From Couchioplanes caeruleus (GTDB taxonomy: Bacteria; Actinomycetota; Actinomycetes; Mycobacteriales; Micromonosporaceae), in NCBI RefSeq assembly GCF_023499255.1, contig NZ_CP092183.1, forward strand, positions 7,808,501-7,872,500: DNA of 64,000 bases, written 5' to 3'. Under the pieces are notes generated by a model, which searched no databases, was not told the origin of the DNA, and saw only the letters and a program-made list of their open reading frames with translations. Both the position numbers and the translations under genes were made by a program. Of this stretch, positions 6,955-14,538 are shown piece after piece (position 1 is the stretch's first letter; each line of letters starts with the position of its first letter).

Positions 6955-9156
6955 GTGAGGCGATCCCTGACCGCGGCCCTGGCGGCCGCGTCCACGGCCG
7001 CGGCGGCCGTCCTAGGTCTGCCCGTATCCGCCGCCGCGACGCACCGGGGCAGCCCGGTCACCGGCACCTACTCCACCGGCGCCGCGGCGGCCTGGCAGCC
7101 GCTGCCCACCGTCCGCTACGGCGCGGACGACGGCGCCACCACCGACGCCACCGTCGTCGCCGATCCGAGCCAGATGCGTCAGCGGTACGCCGGCATCGGC
7201 TTCTCCCTCGACGAGACCAGCGTCTCGAACCTGTGGAAGCTCACGCCGGCCAAGCGCGAGGAGGCCGTACGCCTGCTGGTCGACCCGAGGCACGGCGCCG
7301 GCTTCGACCGCTTCCGGCTCACCATCGGCAGCCCCGACCTCATCGAGCACCTGCCGTTCTGGTCGTACGACGAGCTGCCGGCCGGGGTGACCGAGGACTT
7401 CGGGCTCAAGTACTTCTCCATCAAGCGCGACATCGACCTGCACATCGTGGACACGGTCAAGCTGATCCAGCGCTACAACCCGCGCGCGACGTTCTTCGCC
7501 TCCGCGTGGAGCGCGCCGGCGTGGATGAAGACCAACAACCGGTTCACCGGCGAGGTGGCGCTGCTGCCGGGCAGCACGAGCGCCTATTACCAGGTGGGCA
7601 AGCTGCGGGACGACTGCATCGACGTGTTCGCGCGGTACTACGTGAAGTACCTGCAGGCGTACGCCCGGCAGGGCATCCGCGTCGACGCGCTGACGCTGCT
7701 CAACGAGCCCGGGATGGACGTGGTCTACCCGGCCATGGACATCAGCGTCGCGCAGCAGCAGAAGCTCGCCGTGGCGATCAAGCGGGAGCTGGCCGCCGCC
7801 CGGCTGCGGACCAGCCTGTACGTGCACGACTTCAACTTCTGGGACTGGCGCGACCCGAACAGCACCGAGACGAAGAACTACTACCGGATCTTCGACGACC
7901 CGAAGGCGCTGAAGGCGGCCGACGGCATCGCGTTCCACCCGTACTGGGGCGACCCCACGGTCATGCGGGATGCGTACGAGCAGTACGGCAAGCCGGTGCA
8001 CATGACCGAGACGAGCGACCTGAACCCCGCGACGGTCCTGAGCTACTTCCGGCTCGACGCGAGCTCGTACGTGCTGTGGGCGCAGACCACCGACCAGGAC
8101 GGCGGGACGCTGCACTGGACCGACAAGCGCGACAACAACGTCGACTGGGACGAGATCGGCCGCACCACCAAGTGGCCGAACCGCCTGGTCAAGGTGGACA
8201 CCACCACGCGCGACTTCAGCGTGCGGGACGAGCTCTACGCGCTGGGCCAGTTCGCGCGATACCTCACCCCTGATCACGTACGCGTGGAGTCGAGCGCGAC
8301 CACCAACGGCATCAGCAACGTCGTCTACCGCGACCACGACGACTACGTGGCGGTCCTGGGCAACGGCAACCCCAAGGATTCGACGGTACGGGTGGAGCTC
8401 GCCGGACAGTCGTTCGTGGCGAAGGTGCCGGCCGGCTCGTACGCCACGTACCGCTGGACGGCGCACGTGCCGCCGAAGCGCAACCACGCCCCCGTGCTGC
8501 GCGACGTCCCGGCCGTGACCGCCGACCAGTACGGCACCGCGCGGGTGCAGCTGACGGCCACCGACCGCGATCGGGACAAGCTCGCCTACTACGCGGTGGA
8601 CCTGCCGGAGGGCGTCACGATCGACGCGCGTACGGGCCTGGTGACGATCAGCCCGACCGCCCCCGGCGCGCAGGACCTGACGTTCTACGTGACCGACGGC
8701 CGCGCCCGGGACGAAGTGACCGTGCACGTGACCGTTGTGCCGCACGGGGCGCCGATCGGGGCGAAGGTGGAGGCCGAGGCGTACGCGGCCCAGCACGGCT
8801 GGACCGACGGCGGCCCGAACTTCATCGAGAGCAACGCGTCGGCCAGCGGCGGGAAGAACGTCGGCTGGACGGCGCCGGGCAACTGGCTGTCGTACCGGGT
8901 GGACGTGGCGCAGGCCGGCACGTACGACCTGGAGCTGCGGGTCGCCAACGGCACGGGCGCGGTTGCAGCGGACGCGGTGTCCTTCCGGGACGCCCAGGGG
9001 GCGGTGCTGGCGAAGGTCTCCGTGCCCGACACCGGCGGCTGGGGCGCGTACCAGTCGGTGCACGCGACCGTCACCCTGACCGCGGGCGACCAGCTCGTGA
9101 CCGTCTACTGCGAGACCGGCGGCTTCAACCTGGACTACCTGCGTCTCACCGCCTGA
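6955..9156 (+). CDS. Secreted GH30-family glycoside hydrolase with Ig-like and CBM6-type modules
   Basis: 733 residues, GTG start preceded by AAGGAG (6943-6948). Residues 1-29 form a signal peptide ending near S-A-A-A-T-H. Residues about 45-400 are a GH30-type (beta/alpha)8 barrel with acid/base Glu251 in L-L-N-E-P and nucleophile Glu352 in M-T-E-T-S; a beta-sandwich follows to about 490. Residues about 508-595 look like a cadherin/He_PIG Ig-like module (N-H-A-P-V-L...D-R-D-R-D). Residues about 603-733 look like a CBM6 module (V-E-A-E-A-Y at its start, F-N-L-D-Y-L at its end). GH30 enzymes act on beta-linked glycans or glycosyl lipids; the exact substrate is not readable. Upstream, TGACTT (6888-6893) and AAGTCA (6906-6911) form an inverted repeat in the promoter region. 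Confidence 0.9.
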   Translation: MRRSLTAALAAASTAAAAVLGLPVSAAATHRGSPVTGTYSTGAAAAWQPLPTVRYGADDGATTDATVVADPSQMRQRYAGIGFSLDETSVSNLWKLTPAKREEAVRLLVDPRHGAGFDRFRLTIGSPDLIEHLPFWSYDELPAGVTEDFGLKYFSIKRDIDLHIVDTVKLIQRYNPRATFFASAWSAPAWMKTNNRFTGEVALLPGSTSAYYQVGKLRDDCIDVFARYYVKYLQAYARQGIRVDALTLLNEPGMDVVYPAMDISVAQQQKLAVAIKRELAAARLRTSLYVHDFNFWDWRDPNSTETKNYYRIFDDPKALKAADGIAFHPYWGDPTVMRDAYEQYGKPVHMTETSDLNPATVLSYFRLDASSYVLWAQTTDQDGGTLHWTDKRDNNVDWDEIGRTTKWPNRLVKVDTTTRDFSVRDELYALGQFARYLTPDHVRVESSATTNGISNVVYRDHDDYVAVLGNGNPKDSTVRVELAGQSFVAKVPAGSYATYRWTAHVPPKRNHAPVLRDVPAVTADQYGTARVQLTATDRDRDKLAYYAVDLPEGVTIDARTGLVTISPTAPGAQDLTFYVTDGRARDEVTVHVTVVPHGAPIGAKVEAEAYAAQHGWTDGGPNFIESNASASGGKNVGWTAPGNWLSYRVDVAQAGTYDLELRVANGTGAVAADAVSFRDAQGAVLAKVSVPDTGGWGAYQSVHATVTLTAGDQLVTVYCETGGFNLDYLRLTA

Positions 9157-9162
9157 CGCGCC

Positions 9163-9207
9163 GGACGGCTCGGGTGGCCATGTGCCGTACGGTCGCCCGA
9201 GCCGTCC
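9163..9207. terminator. Bidirectional terminator hairpin
   Basis: A 12-bp perfect inverted repeat (GGACGGCTCGGG at 9163-9174, CCCGAGCCGTCC at 9196-9207, 21-nt loop) between the convergent ends of the GH30 gene (9156) and the small secreted peptide gene (9220). Confidence 0.65.
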
Positions 9208-9219
9208 CTTGCCCGGCGC

Positions 9220-9381
9220 CTACGTGCAGGTGACGCAGGTGCCACCCGGGCGGTCCGTGACGGACCCCGCGACGACCGATTGTCGGTCGCCCGCGGTGGC
9301 ACCGGCACTCAGGGACGCGCCGACGGTGAGCGTCAGCCCCGCCAGTACGGCGAGGACGACGGCGAGCAGTCTCCAGGACAT
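9220..9381 (-). CDS. 53-residue secreted peptide with C-terminal CxxC
   Basis: A small gene of 53 codons plus stop. Its ATG at 9381 shares one base with the stop codon of the upstream LuxR-type gene (TGATG), so it is translationally coupled. Residues 1-25 form a clean signal peptide (W-R-L-L-A-V-V-L-A-V-L-A-G-L) with probable cleavage after about A-G-A-T-A. The mature part of roughly 28 residues ends G-G-T-C-V-T-C-T with only two cysteines, both near the C-terminus. I recognise no family, and no peptide-modifying enzyme lies nearby. A secreted or sensed peptide linked to the LuxR regulators is inferred from the coupling. Confidence 0.65.
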   Translation of the reverse strand: MSWRLLAVVLAVLAGLTLTVGASLSAGATAGDRQSVVAGSVTDRPGGTCVTCT

Positions 9382-10490
9382 CAGGACTCCAGATCGCTTG
9401 TTTCATCGGACTGGGACGCGAGGGACGGCGGTACGGCGACGCGTAACGCGCCGAGCGCCAGCCCCAGTTGGAACCTGTTCTCCACGCCGAGACGGTCCAT
9501 CATCGTACGCATGATCCCGGTGACCGAGCGGGCGCTGATCCGCAGCCGCTCGGCCGCCGTCTGGTCGGTGTGACCGGCCGCCAGCAGCGTGATCAGGCTG
9601 CGCTCGCGGTCGGACAGCTCGATCGGTGCCACCCACCGCTGCGGGGTCACGGCGGCCCGCCAGTGCCGGTCGAAGAGCGCGAGCAGCGCCTGCAGGACCG
9701 ACGGGCGGGAAACCTCGAGGTAGCCGCGTTCGAGGTCGTCCGGGTCCGCCGGCAACAGCGCCGTACGGCGGTCGATCACCATCAGCCGCAGCGGCACCTC
9801 GGCCGCCTCCCGCCGCTGGTACGACGTCCCGTTGACGAGGTGGCCGCTGACGTCCAGGGTGTCGCCGTCCGCGGGCGGCATGCCGAGGAAGCGCATCTGC
9901 ACGCCGCGCTCGAACAGCGCGGTGTCCATCGGCGCCGCGGCCCGGGCCGACACGGCGTCGAGAACCTGGACGTTGCTCATCGACAGGAACTCGTGGATCG
10001 GCGGCGCGATGAGCTCGCCGACGCGGCGGCTGGCGCCCTCGCGCGTCGGCAGGTAGAGCATGTCCTCGGCGAACCCGCCGGGCAGACCGGGGACGCTCCC
10101 GATCGGCAGGGCCGGCGCGACACTCGTCCGCAGGGACCGGACGACGCCGTGGTGCTGGGTGGTCGTGGAGTGCCGGTCGACGAGCCGCATCCGGCGTGAG
10201 CGGAGCATCGAGACCACGGCGTCCGGGCGGCGGGCGGTCCAGATGCGGGTCGTCGTACGGGAGTCGTCAGTGGACACCACCGCGCCGGACTCGAGCAGCT
10301 CGGCCAGCGCGTCCGCCGTGCGCCGGCCGGACAGGCCCAGCTCGGCGGCGAGGGCCCGCTGGGTGCGCGGACCGAACGTCACGAGGGTGCGGAAGACAAG
10401 GTCCGCGTCACTGGAGAGACCCCAGCGGACCAGGGAGGGCACAGCGGCGCCGACAGGCAGCGGTGAGCTCGTCACTCCATCGATTGTCAT
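9381..10490 (-). CDS. LuxR-family regulator with N-terminal winged-helix (TrmB-like) domain
   Basis: 369 residues from the ATG at 10490; a TTG four codons earlier is possible. Residues about 15-80 form a winged helix (L-V-F-R-T-L-V-T-F-G onward) like TrmB-type effector-sensing regulators. A middle region (about 100-290) resembles the associated sensor module. A LuxR/GerE helix-turn-helix closes the protein (L-S-D-R-E-R-S-L-I-T-L-L through M-D-R-L-G-V). The HTH is nearly the same as that of the 90-residue protein encoded just upstream, so one derives from the other. There is no receiver domain. It is the middle gene of a three-gene unit ending in the 53-residue peptide. Confidence 0.82.
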   Translation of the reverse strand: MTIDGVTSSPLPVGAAVPSLVRWGLSSDADLVFRTLVTFGPRTQRALAAELGLSGRRTADALAELLESGAVVSTDDSRTTTRIWTARRPDAVVSMLRSRRMRLVDRHSTTTQHHGVVRSLRTSVAPALPIGSVPGLPGGFAEDMLYLPTREGASRRVGELIAPPIHEFLSMSNVQVLDAVSARAAAPMDTALFERGVQMRFLGMPPADGDTLDVSGHLVNGTSYQRREAAEVPLRLMVIDRRTALLPADPDDLERGYLEVSRPSVLQALLALFDRHWRAAVTPQRWVAPIELSDRERSLITLLAAGHTDQTAAERLRISARSVTGIMRTMMDRLGVENRFQLGLALGALRVAVPPSLASQSDETSDLES

Positions 10491-10498
10491 CTCACAAG

Positions 10499-10771
10499 TC
10501 AACCGTCGCTTCCCACGGACGGACCCGGAACGTTGGCCTTGCGGAGGAAGCCCAGAGCGAGCCCGAGCTGGAAGCGGTTGTCCACCCCGAGCCGGTCCAT
10601 GAGGCTGCGCAGGATGTTGGTCACCGAACGGGCGCTGATGCCGAGCTGCTCGGCCGCGGAGACGTCGGTGTGCCCCTGCGCCAGCAGGGCCACCAGCTCG
10701 CGCTCGCGGTCGGACAGGGTGATCTTCGGCAAAACAGAGGCTCCGTTCGGGCGGTCCGTCACGTCGCGCAT
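10499..10771 (-). CDS. Stand-alone LuxR/GerE-type HTH protein
   Basis: 90 residues, essentially only the LuxR HTH (L-S-D-R-E-R-E-L-V-A-L-L through M-D-R-L-G-V-D-N-R-F), followed by a short tail. The frame stays open to 11437, but I chose the ATG at 10771: upstream codons give arginine-rich non-homologous sequence, and that region holds operator-like repeats. No strong ribosome site is visible. Its stop lies 8 nt before the ATG of the larger LuxR gene, so they are co-transcribed. Without sensor or receiver, it may act as an autoregulator or antagonist of its paralogue. Confidence 0.7.
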   Translation of the reverse strand: MRDVTDRPNGASVLPKITLSDRERELVALLAQGHTDVSAAEQLGISARSVTNILRSLMDRLGVDNRFQLGLALGFLRKANVPGPSVGSDG

Positions 10772-10823
10772 GGAATCACAGCGCTCGCGCACCGGTCCAG
10801 GCCAAGGCGGATTCGTCCGATCC

Positions 10824-10865
10824 GGTTGCGTAAAACAGCAACCACGCGGTTGCGGGATCCCGCAA
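10824..10865. promoter_or_regulatory. Operator cluster upstream of the LuxR pair
   Basis: Three alternating 6-bp half-sites, GGTTGC (10824-10829), GCAACC (10838-10843) and GGTTGC (10848-10853), run into a perfect 16-bp palindrome TTGCGGGATCCCGCAA (10850-10865). They lie 53-94 nt upstream of the small LuxR gene on its promoter side. LuxR-type proteins bind such dyads, so autoregulation is likely. The rest of the 393-nt gap between 10772 and 11164 holds one more perfect inverted repeat and no convincing gene. Confidence 0.55.
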
Positions 10866-10940
10866 ATGTGCCGGGTGGCAAGCGTTCTTCGTTGACCCGT
10901 CGGCCGAGGGTCAGCAAGGTGGCTGATACGGGGGCGCGAA

Positions 10941-10974
10941 GGTCCCGTACGCCGCCGCCACGGAGTACGGGACC
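10941..10974. repeat. 10-bp perfect inverted repeat in the LuxR/M15 intergenic region
   Basis: GGTCCCGTAC at 10941-10950 is mirrored at 10965-10974 with a 14-nt loop. It is not directly behind any gene end, so it is either an operator or an RNA hairpin in a divergent leader. Confidence 0.45.
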
Positions 10975-11164
10975 GCCGGTGCGCCGCCCCGCGGCCGGGC
11001 GCCGTGGCCGGACCGGCCGCAGCCGCCCGCCGGCGAGGCCACGGGCCGGCTCCGACGTTCTGACGGGGGACGTCGGAACCGGCCCACCGGCGCGACCACG
11101 CGTTCCGGGTCCTCTTTCGCCAAACCCGCTCATGATCATGGTGTCCCGAGGCGTAATAGGGACG

Positions 11165-11974
11165 ATGAAGACGTTCCTCGCCCTTCTCGCCGCCCTGGCC
11201 GTGCTGGTCAGCCCCGGCGTGCCCGCCGCGGCAGCCCCGGCCTCCCCCGCGTCGACGGCACCGCCGTACCACGTGGTCCGGCCGGGCCAGACGATCAAGA
11301 AGATCGCCGCGGCGTACCACGTGAAGCCCGCCCAGCTGCGCGCCTGGAACGGCATCGTCAAACCCAACCAGCCCAGCCCCGACGGCGTCCTCAACGTGGC
11401 GAAGCCGACCACCCCCCTCACCGGCTGGCGCTCCCACATCGAGCCGATCACCCCCGCGGCGGTCAACTGGAACCCGGCCGCGAAATGCCCGGTTCCCCCG
11501 GCCGACCTGCGCAAGGTCTGGGTCACGTACATCGACTTCTACGGCGTCTCACGCTCCGGCAGCATCGTCGTCCACAAGAGCATCGCCGCCCGCACCCAGC
11601 GCGCCTTCCTCGCGCTCTACCGCATGCGCTTCCGCCTGCAGGGCATGAGCCCGATGTCGGTCAACGCACCCTGGATCACGGACATGGGCACGGTCACGGC
11701 GGGCTACACCTGCCGTACGGTGGCCGGCAGCAGGACGCTGTCGCAGCACGCGTACGGCTTCGCCATCGACGTCAACCCGGTCCAGAACCCGATGATCCGC
11801 GGTACGTACCTCGACCCGGGCAACGGCCGGGACTTCCTGACCCGATCGCCGTACCGGCGCGGAATGATGCACGCGGCGGGGGCGGTACGGGCGTTCACGA
11901 GCAACGGCTTCCACTGGGGCGGCCGCTGGAACAGCCTCAAGGACTACATGCACTTCAGCACGACGAACCGCTGA
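11165..11974 (+). CDS. Secreted LysM domain M15-family (VanY/endolysin-type) peptidase
   Basis: 269 residues. Signal peptide 1-24 (T-F-L-A-L-L-A-A-L-A-V-L). A LysM module at about 34-80 (Y-H-V-V-R-P-G-Q-T-I-K-K-I-A) binds peptidoglycan. The C-terminal domain carries the M15 zinc pattern S-Q-H-A-Y-G-F-A-I-D-V-N (His, Asp) and a later D-Y-M-H-F (His), as in D-Ala-D-Ala carboxypeptidases and L-Ala-D-Glu endolysin peptidases. It should cut peptide stems of cell-wall peptidoglycan outside the cell. The ATG at 11165 is preferred over in-frame ATGs about 35 nt upstream because the signal peptide begins there. It converges on the aldo/keto reductase gene with a 3-nt gap. Confidence 0.87.
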   Translation: MKTFLALLAALAVLVSPGVPAAAAPASPASTAPPYHVVRPGQTIKKIAAAYHVKPAQLRAWNGIVKPNQPSPDGVLNVAKPTTPLTGWRSHIEPITPAAVNWNPAAKCPVPPADLRKVWVTYIDFYGVSRSGSIVVHKSIAARTQRAFLALYRMRFRLQGMSPMSVNAPWITDMGTVTAGYTCRTVAGSRTLSQHAYGFAIDVNPVQNPMIRGTYLDPGNGRDFLTRSPYRRGMMHAAGAVRAFTSNGFHWGGRWNSLKDYMHFSTTNR

Positions 11975-11977
11975 CGC

Positions 11978-12946
11978 TCAGCGCGTGCGGGTGACTCCGT
12001 GCGCGGCGAACGAGCTGCGGTCGCCGCGCCAGGCTTCGCGGGGGGCGGCCTCCGCCAGCGCCGCCAGGTCGGCTTCGGTGAGGTGTACGGCCGCCGCTGC
12101 CGCGTTCTGGCCGATGCGGTCCGGGTTGCGGGTGCCCGGGATCGGCACCACGTCCGGTCCCTGGGCGAGCAGCCACGCGAGCGCCAACTGACCCGCCGTG
12201 AGCCCGCGGCGGCCGACGAGCTCGGCGACTGCCCGTACCAGGTCGAGGTTGGGTGTCAGGTTGTCGGCGCTGAACCGCGGGTCGCCGGAGCGGAAGTCCC
12301 CTTCGGTGGGTTGCGGCGGCGTGCCGGTGAGCAGGCCGCGCCCGAGCGGGCTGTACGGCACCAGCCCCGCTCCCGCCCGCCGCGCCGCCGGGACGACGTC
12401 GTCCTCGGGTTCCCGCCAGGCCAGGGACCATTCGAACTGCACCGCGGCGACGGGGTGGACCGCCGCCGCGGACGCGATCCGGCCGGGGCTCGCCTCGGAC
12501 AGCCCGAGGTGCCGGACCTTGCCCTCGGCGACCAGCTCGCCCATGGCGCCGACGGTGTCCGCGATCGGCACGTCCGGGTCGACGCGGTGCAGGTAGTAGA
12601 GGTCGATCGTGTCGACGCCGAGGCGGCGCAGGGAGGCTTCGCAGTAGCCGCGGACCCGCTCGGGCCGGCCGTCGACGCGTACGCCGTCGGGGCCGCGCAC
12701 GATGCCGAACTTGGTGGCCAGCACGACCCGGTCCCGGCGTCCTCGGACGGCCCGGCCGAGGAGGGTCTCGTTGTGCCCCTGGCCGTAGCTCATCGCCGTG
12801 TCGAGCAGGGTCACGCCGAGGTCCACGGCACGCCGGATCGCCGTGATCGACCGTTCGTCGTCGGCCGGGCCGTACCCCTGGGAGAAGCCCATGCAGCCGA
12901 GGCCGAGCGCCGAGACCGTCAGTGCGCCGAGCTGTCGTTCGTCCAT
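11978..12946 (-). CDS. Aldo/keto reductase
   Basis: 322 residues. The AKR catalytic tetrad is visible as Asp49 and Tyr54 (L-L-D-T-A-M-S-Y-G), Lys79 (A-T-K-F-G) and His120 (Y-Y-L-H-R). The NADPH-binding end is present as I-P-G-T-R-N near residue 285. It resembles the oxidoreductase subgroup acting on sugar-like or small aldehydes; the substrate is unknown. It is divergent from a LysR gene across a 78-nt gap holding a typical LysR box, so it is the likely target of that regulator. Confidence 0.9.
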   Translation of the reverse strand: MDERQLGALTVSALGLGCMGFSQGYGPADDERSITAIRRAVDLGVTLLDTAMSYGQGHNETLLGRAVRGRRDRVVLATKFGIVRGPDGVRVDGRPERVRGYCEASLRRLGVDTIDLYYLHRVDPDVPIADTVGAMGELVAEGKVRHLGLSEASPGRIASAAAVHPVAAVQFEWSLAWREPEDDVVPAARRAGAGLVPYSPLGRGLLTGTPPQPTEGDFRSGDPRFSADNLTPNLDLVRAVAELVGRRGLTAGQLALAWLLAQGPDVVPIPGTRNPDRIGQNAAAAAVHLTEADLAALAEAAPREAWRGDRSSFAAHGVTRTR

Positions 12947-12999
12947 GTCGCCAGCCTGGCGGGCGGCGGCCCATCGGTCCAACAGCGATTTGCGCTGGC

Positions 13000-13022
13000 A
13001 TTCATCGCATTCCACGATGAAT
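13000..13022. promoter_or_regulatory. LysR-type operator
   Basis: A perfect 8-bp inverted repeat ATTCATCG (13000-13007) and CGATGAAT (13015-13022) with 7-nt spacer. Its core is ATC-N9-GAT, containing T13005-N11-A13017, the classic LysR box. It ends 2 nt before the LysR start codon, leaving no room for a ribosome site, so a leaderless LysR mRNA or a start further downstream is possible. Confidence 0.7.
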
Positions 13023-13024
13023 GG

Positions 13025-13933
13025 ATGGAGCTGCGGCAGCTGACGTATTTCGAGGCGGTGGCCCGCCACGGCGGGTTCACGCGGGCCGCCGAGCGGCTGC
13101 ATGTCGCCCAGTCGGCCGTGTCGGCCCAGGTCCGGGCCCTGGAGGCGGAGGTCGGCGTCGCGCTGTTCGCGCGGACGACGCGGCGGGTGGTGCTCACCGA
13201 GGCGGGCGAGGTGCTGCTGCATCGCGTACGCCGGGTGCTGGGTGAGCTGGACGAGGCCCGGGAGGAGCTGGCCGGCCTCGCCGCGGTGGTGAGCGGCCGG
13301 GTGACGCTCGGGGCGACCGCGGTGCTGGGGACGTACGACCTGCCCGGCGCCCTGGCCGCGTTCCACCGGAGGTTCCCGGGCGTACGGCTCACGCTGCGCA
13401 CCGGGCTGATCGCCGAGCTGCTGGCGCTGCTGGACGCGGGCGACGTCGACCTCGTGGTCGGCCCGGTCCACGACGACCTCGCGCCCCGGTTCGTGGCGCG
13501 GCGGCTCGTCGGCGAGGAGGTGGTGCTCGTCGTCCCGCCCGGCAGCCGCCTCGGGGCAGGTCCCGTACGCCTGGCCGAGGCCCGCGATGAGCCGTTCGTC
13601 TGTCTCCCCGCCGGCAGCGGCCTGCGGGCGATCCTCGACCGGGCGGCCGCGGAAGCTGGCTTCGCGGCCCGGGTCCCGTTCGAGACGCACAGCGCGGCCA
13701 GCATCCGCGAGCTGGTCTCCGCAGGGCTCGGGGTGGCGCTGCTCGCCGCATCGGCGGCCCGTACGCCCGGCCCTCCGGTCGCGGTGGTGGCGCTCGACCC
13801 GGCGCCGGCGCACCCGCCGATCGGAGTGATCCACCAGCGGGACCGGCGGCCGGGCGCTGCCGCGCGGGCCTGCCGTCAGGCGCTCATCGCCGCGGCCGCA
13901 GCAGAGCGACCAGGAACTCGGCGTCGTCGGTGA
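13025..13933 (+). CDS. LysR-family transcriptional regulator
   Basis: 302 residues. N-terminal winged HTH (M-E-L-R-Q-L-T-Y-F through about residue 60, with [13 protein letters not shown]), then a periplasmic-binding-like effector domain from about residue 88. Divergent from the aldo/keto reductase and next to its own ATC-N9-GAT box, so it probably controls that gene and itself. Its last 50 nt overlap the end of the convergent methyltransferase gene; both stops are clear (TGA at 13931-13933 and, on the other strand, at 13884-13886). Confidence 0.9.
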   Translation: MELRQLTYFEAVARHGGFTRAAERLHVAQSAVSAQVRALEAEVGVALFARTTRRVVLTEAGEVLLHRVRRVLGELDEAREELAGLAAVVSGRVTLGATAVLGTYDLPGALAAFHRRFPGVRLTLRTGLIAELLALLDAGDVDLVVGPVHDDLAPRFVARRLVGEEVVLVVPPGSRLGAGPVRLAEARDEPFVCLPAGSGLRAILDRAAAEAGFAARVPFETHSAASIRELVSAGLGVALLAASAARTPGPPVAVVALDPAPAHPPIGVIHQRDRRPGAAARACRQALIAAAAAERPGTRRRR

Positions 13934-14471
13934 ACGGGCGCAGGTCCCAGGACGACAGCAGCAGGTCGGGCTCCAGCCCGGCGGTCGCCGCGTCGGCGAG
14001 GAAGTCGGCGAAGCCGTAGCCGCGCCCGGCGCCGAAGCCGACCACCAGGCGGGCGCCCTCGGCGAGGTGGGCGCCCAGGCGGCGCAGGATCTCGACGCGG
14101 GTGCCCGGAGCCACGAAGGTCATGACGTTGCCGGCGCAGACGATCACGTCGAAGCGGTCCGGCAGGTCCAGCTCGGCGAGGTCGCCCTGCAGCCAGCGGG
14201 GGCCCGGGTGGTCCTCCTCGGCCGCCGCGATCAGGTGCGGGTCCAGGTCGACGCCGGTGACGTCGTGGCCGGCGGCGGCGAGGAAGGCGCCGACGCGGCC
14301 GGTGCCGCAGCCCGCGTCGAGGACCCGGGAGCCGCGCGGCACCATGGTGTCGACGAGGCGGGCCTCGCCGGCCAGGTCGGCGCCCTCGCGGGCCAGCTTC
14401 CGGAAGCGCTCGACGTACCACGCCGAGTGGCCGGGGTTCTCAGCGATCTTCTGCAGCCAGAGGTTGTTCAC
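13884..14471 (-). CDS. Class I SAM-dependent methyltransferase
   Basis: 195 residues from the GTG at 14471. The SAM-binding motif [13 protein letters not shown] (residues about 50-61) and the acidic loop V-D-L-D-P are present. The size and fold match the small Rossmann methyltransferases; the substrate is unknown. It is convergent with and overlaps the LysR gene by 50 nt. Confidence 0.85.
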   Translation of the reverse strand: MNNLWLQKIAENPGHSAWYVERFRKLAREGADLAGEARLVDTMVPRGSRVLDAGCGTGRVGAFLAAAGHDVTGVDLDPHLIAAAEEDHPGPRWLQGDLAELDLPDRFDVIVCAGNVMTFVAPGTRVEILRRLGAHLAEGARLVVGFGAGRGYGFADFLADAATAGLEPDLLLSSWDLRPFTDDAEFLVALLRPRR

Positions 14472-14538
14472 GCCCGCAACGGTGCCAGACGCGCAGCGGC
14501 CCGGCCCCACCAGGGACCGGGCCTTCACCTGCGGGGGT

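Noticed and set aside
9220..9381. Lanthipeptide or other modified-peptide precursor
   Set aside because: No modification enzyme, protease or ABC exporter nearby, and the leader is a normal signal peptide.
10499..11437. Long (312-codon) version of the small LuxR gene
   Set aside because: The extra N-terminal part is Arg/Gly-rich, covers the operator array and reads antisense into the M15 peptidase gene; only the last about 90 codons look like protein.
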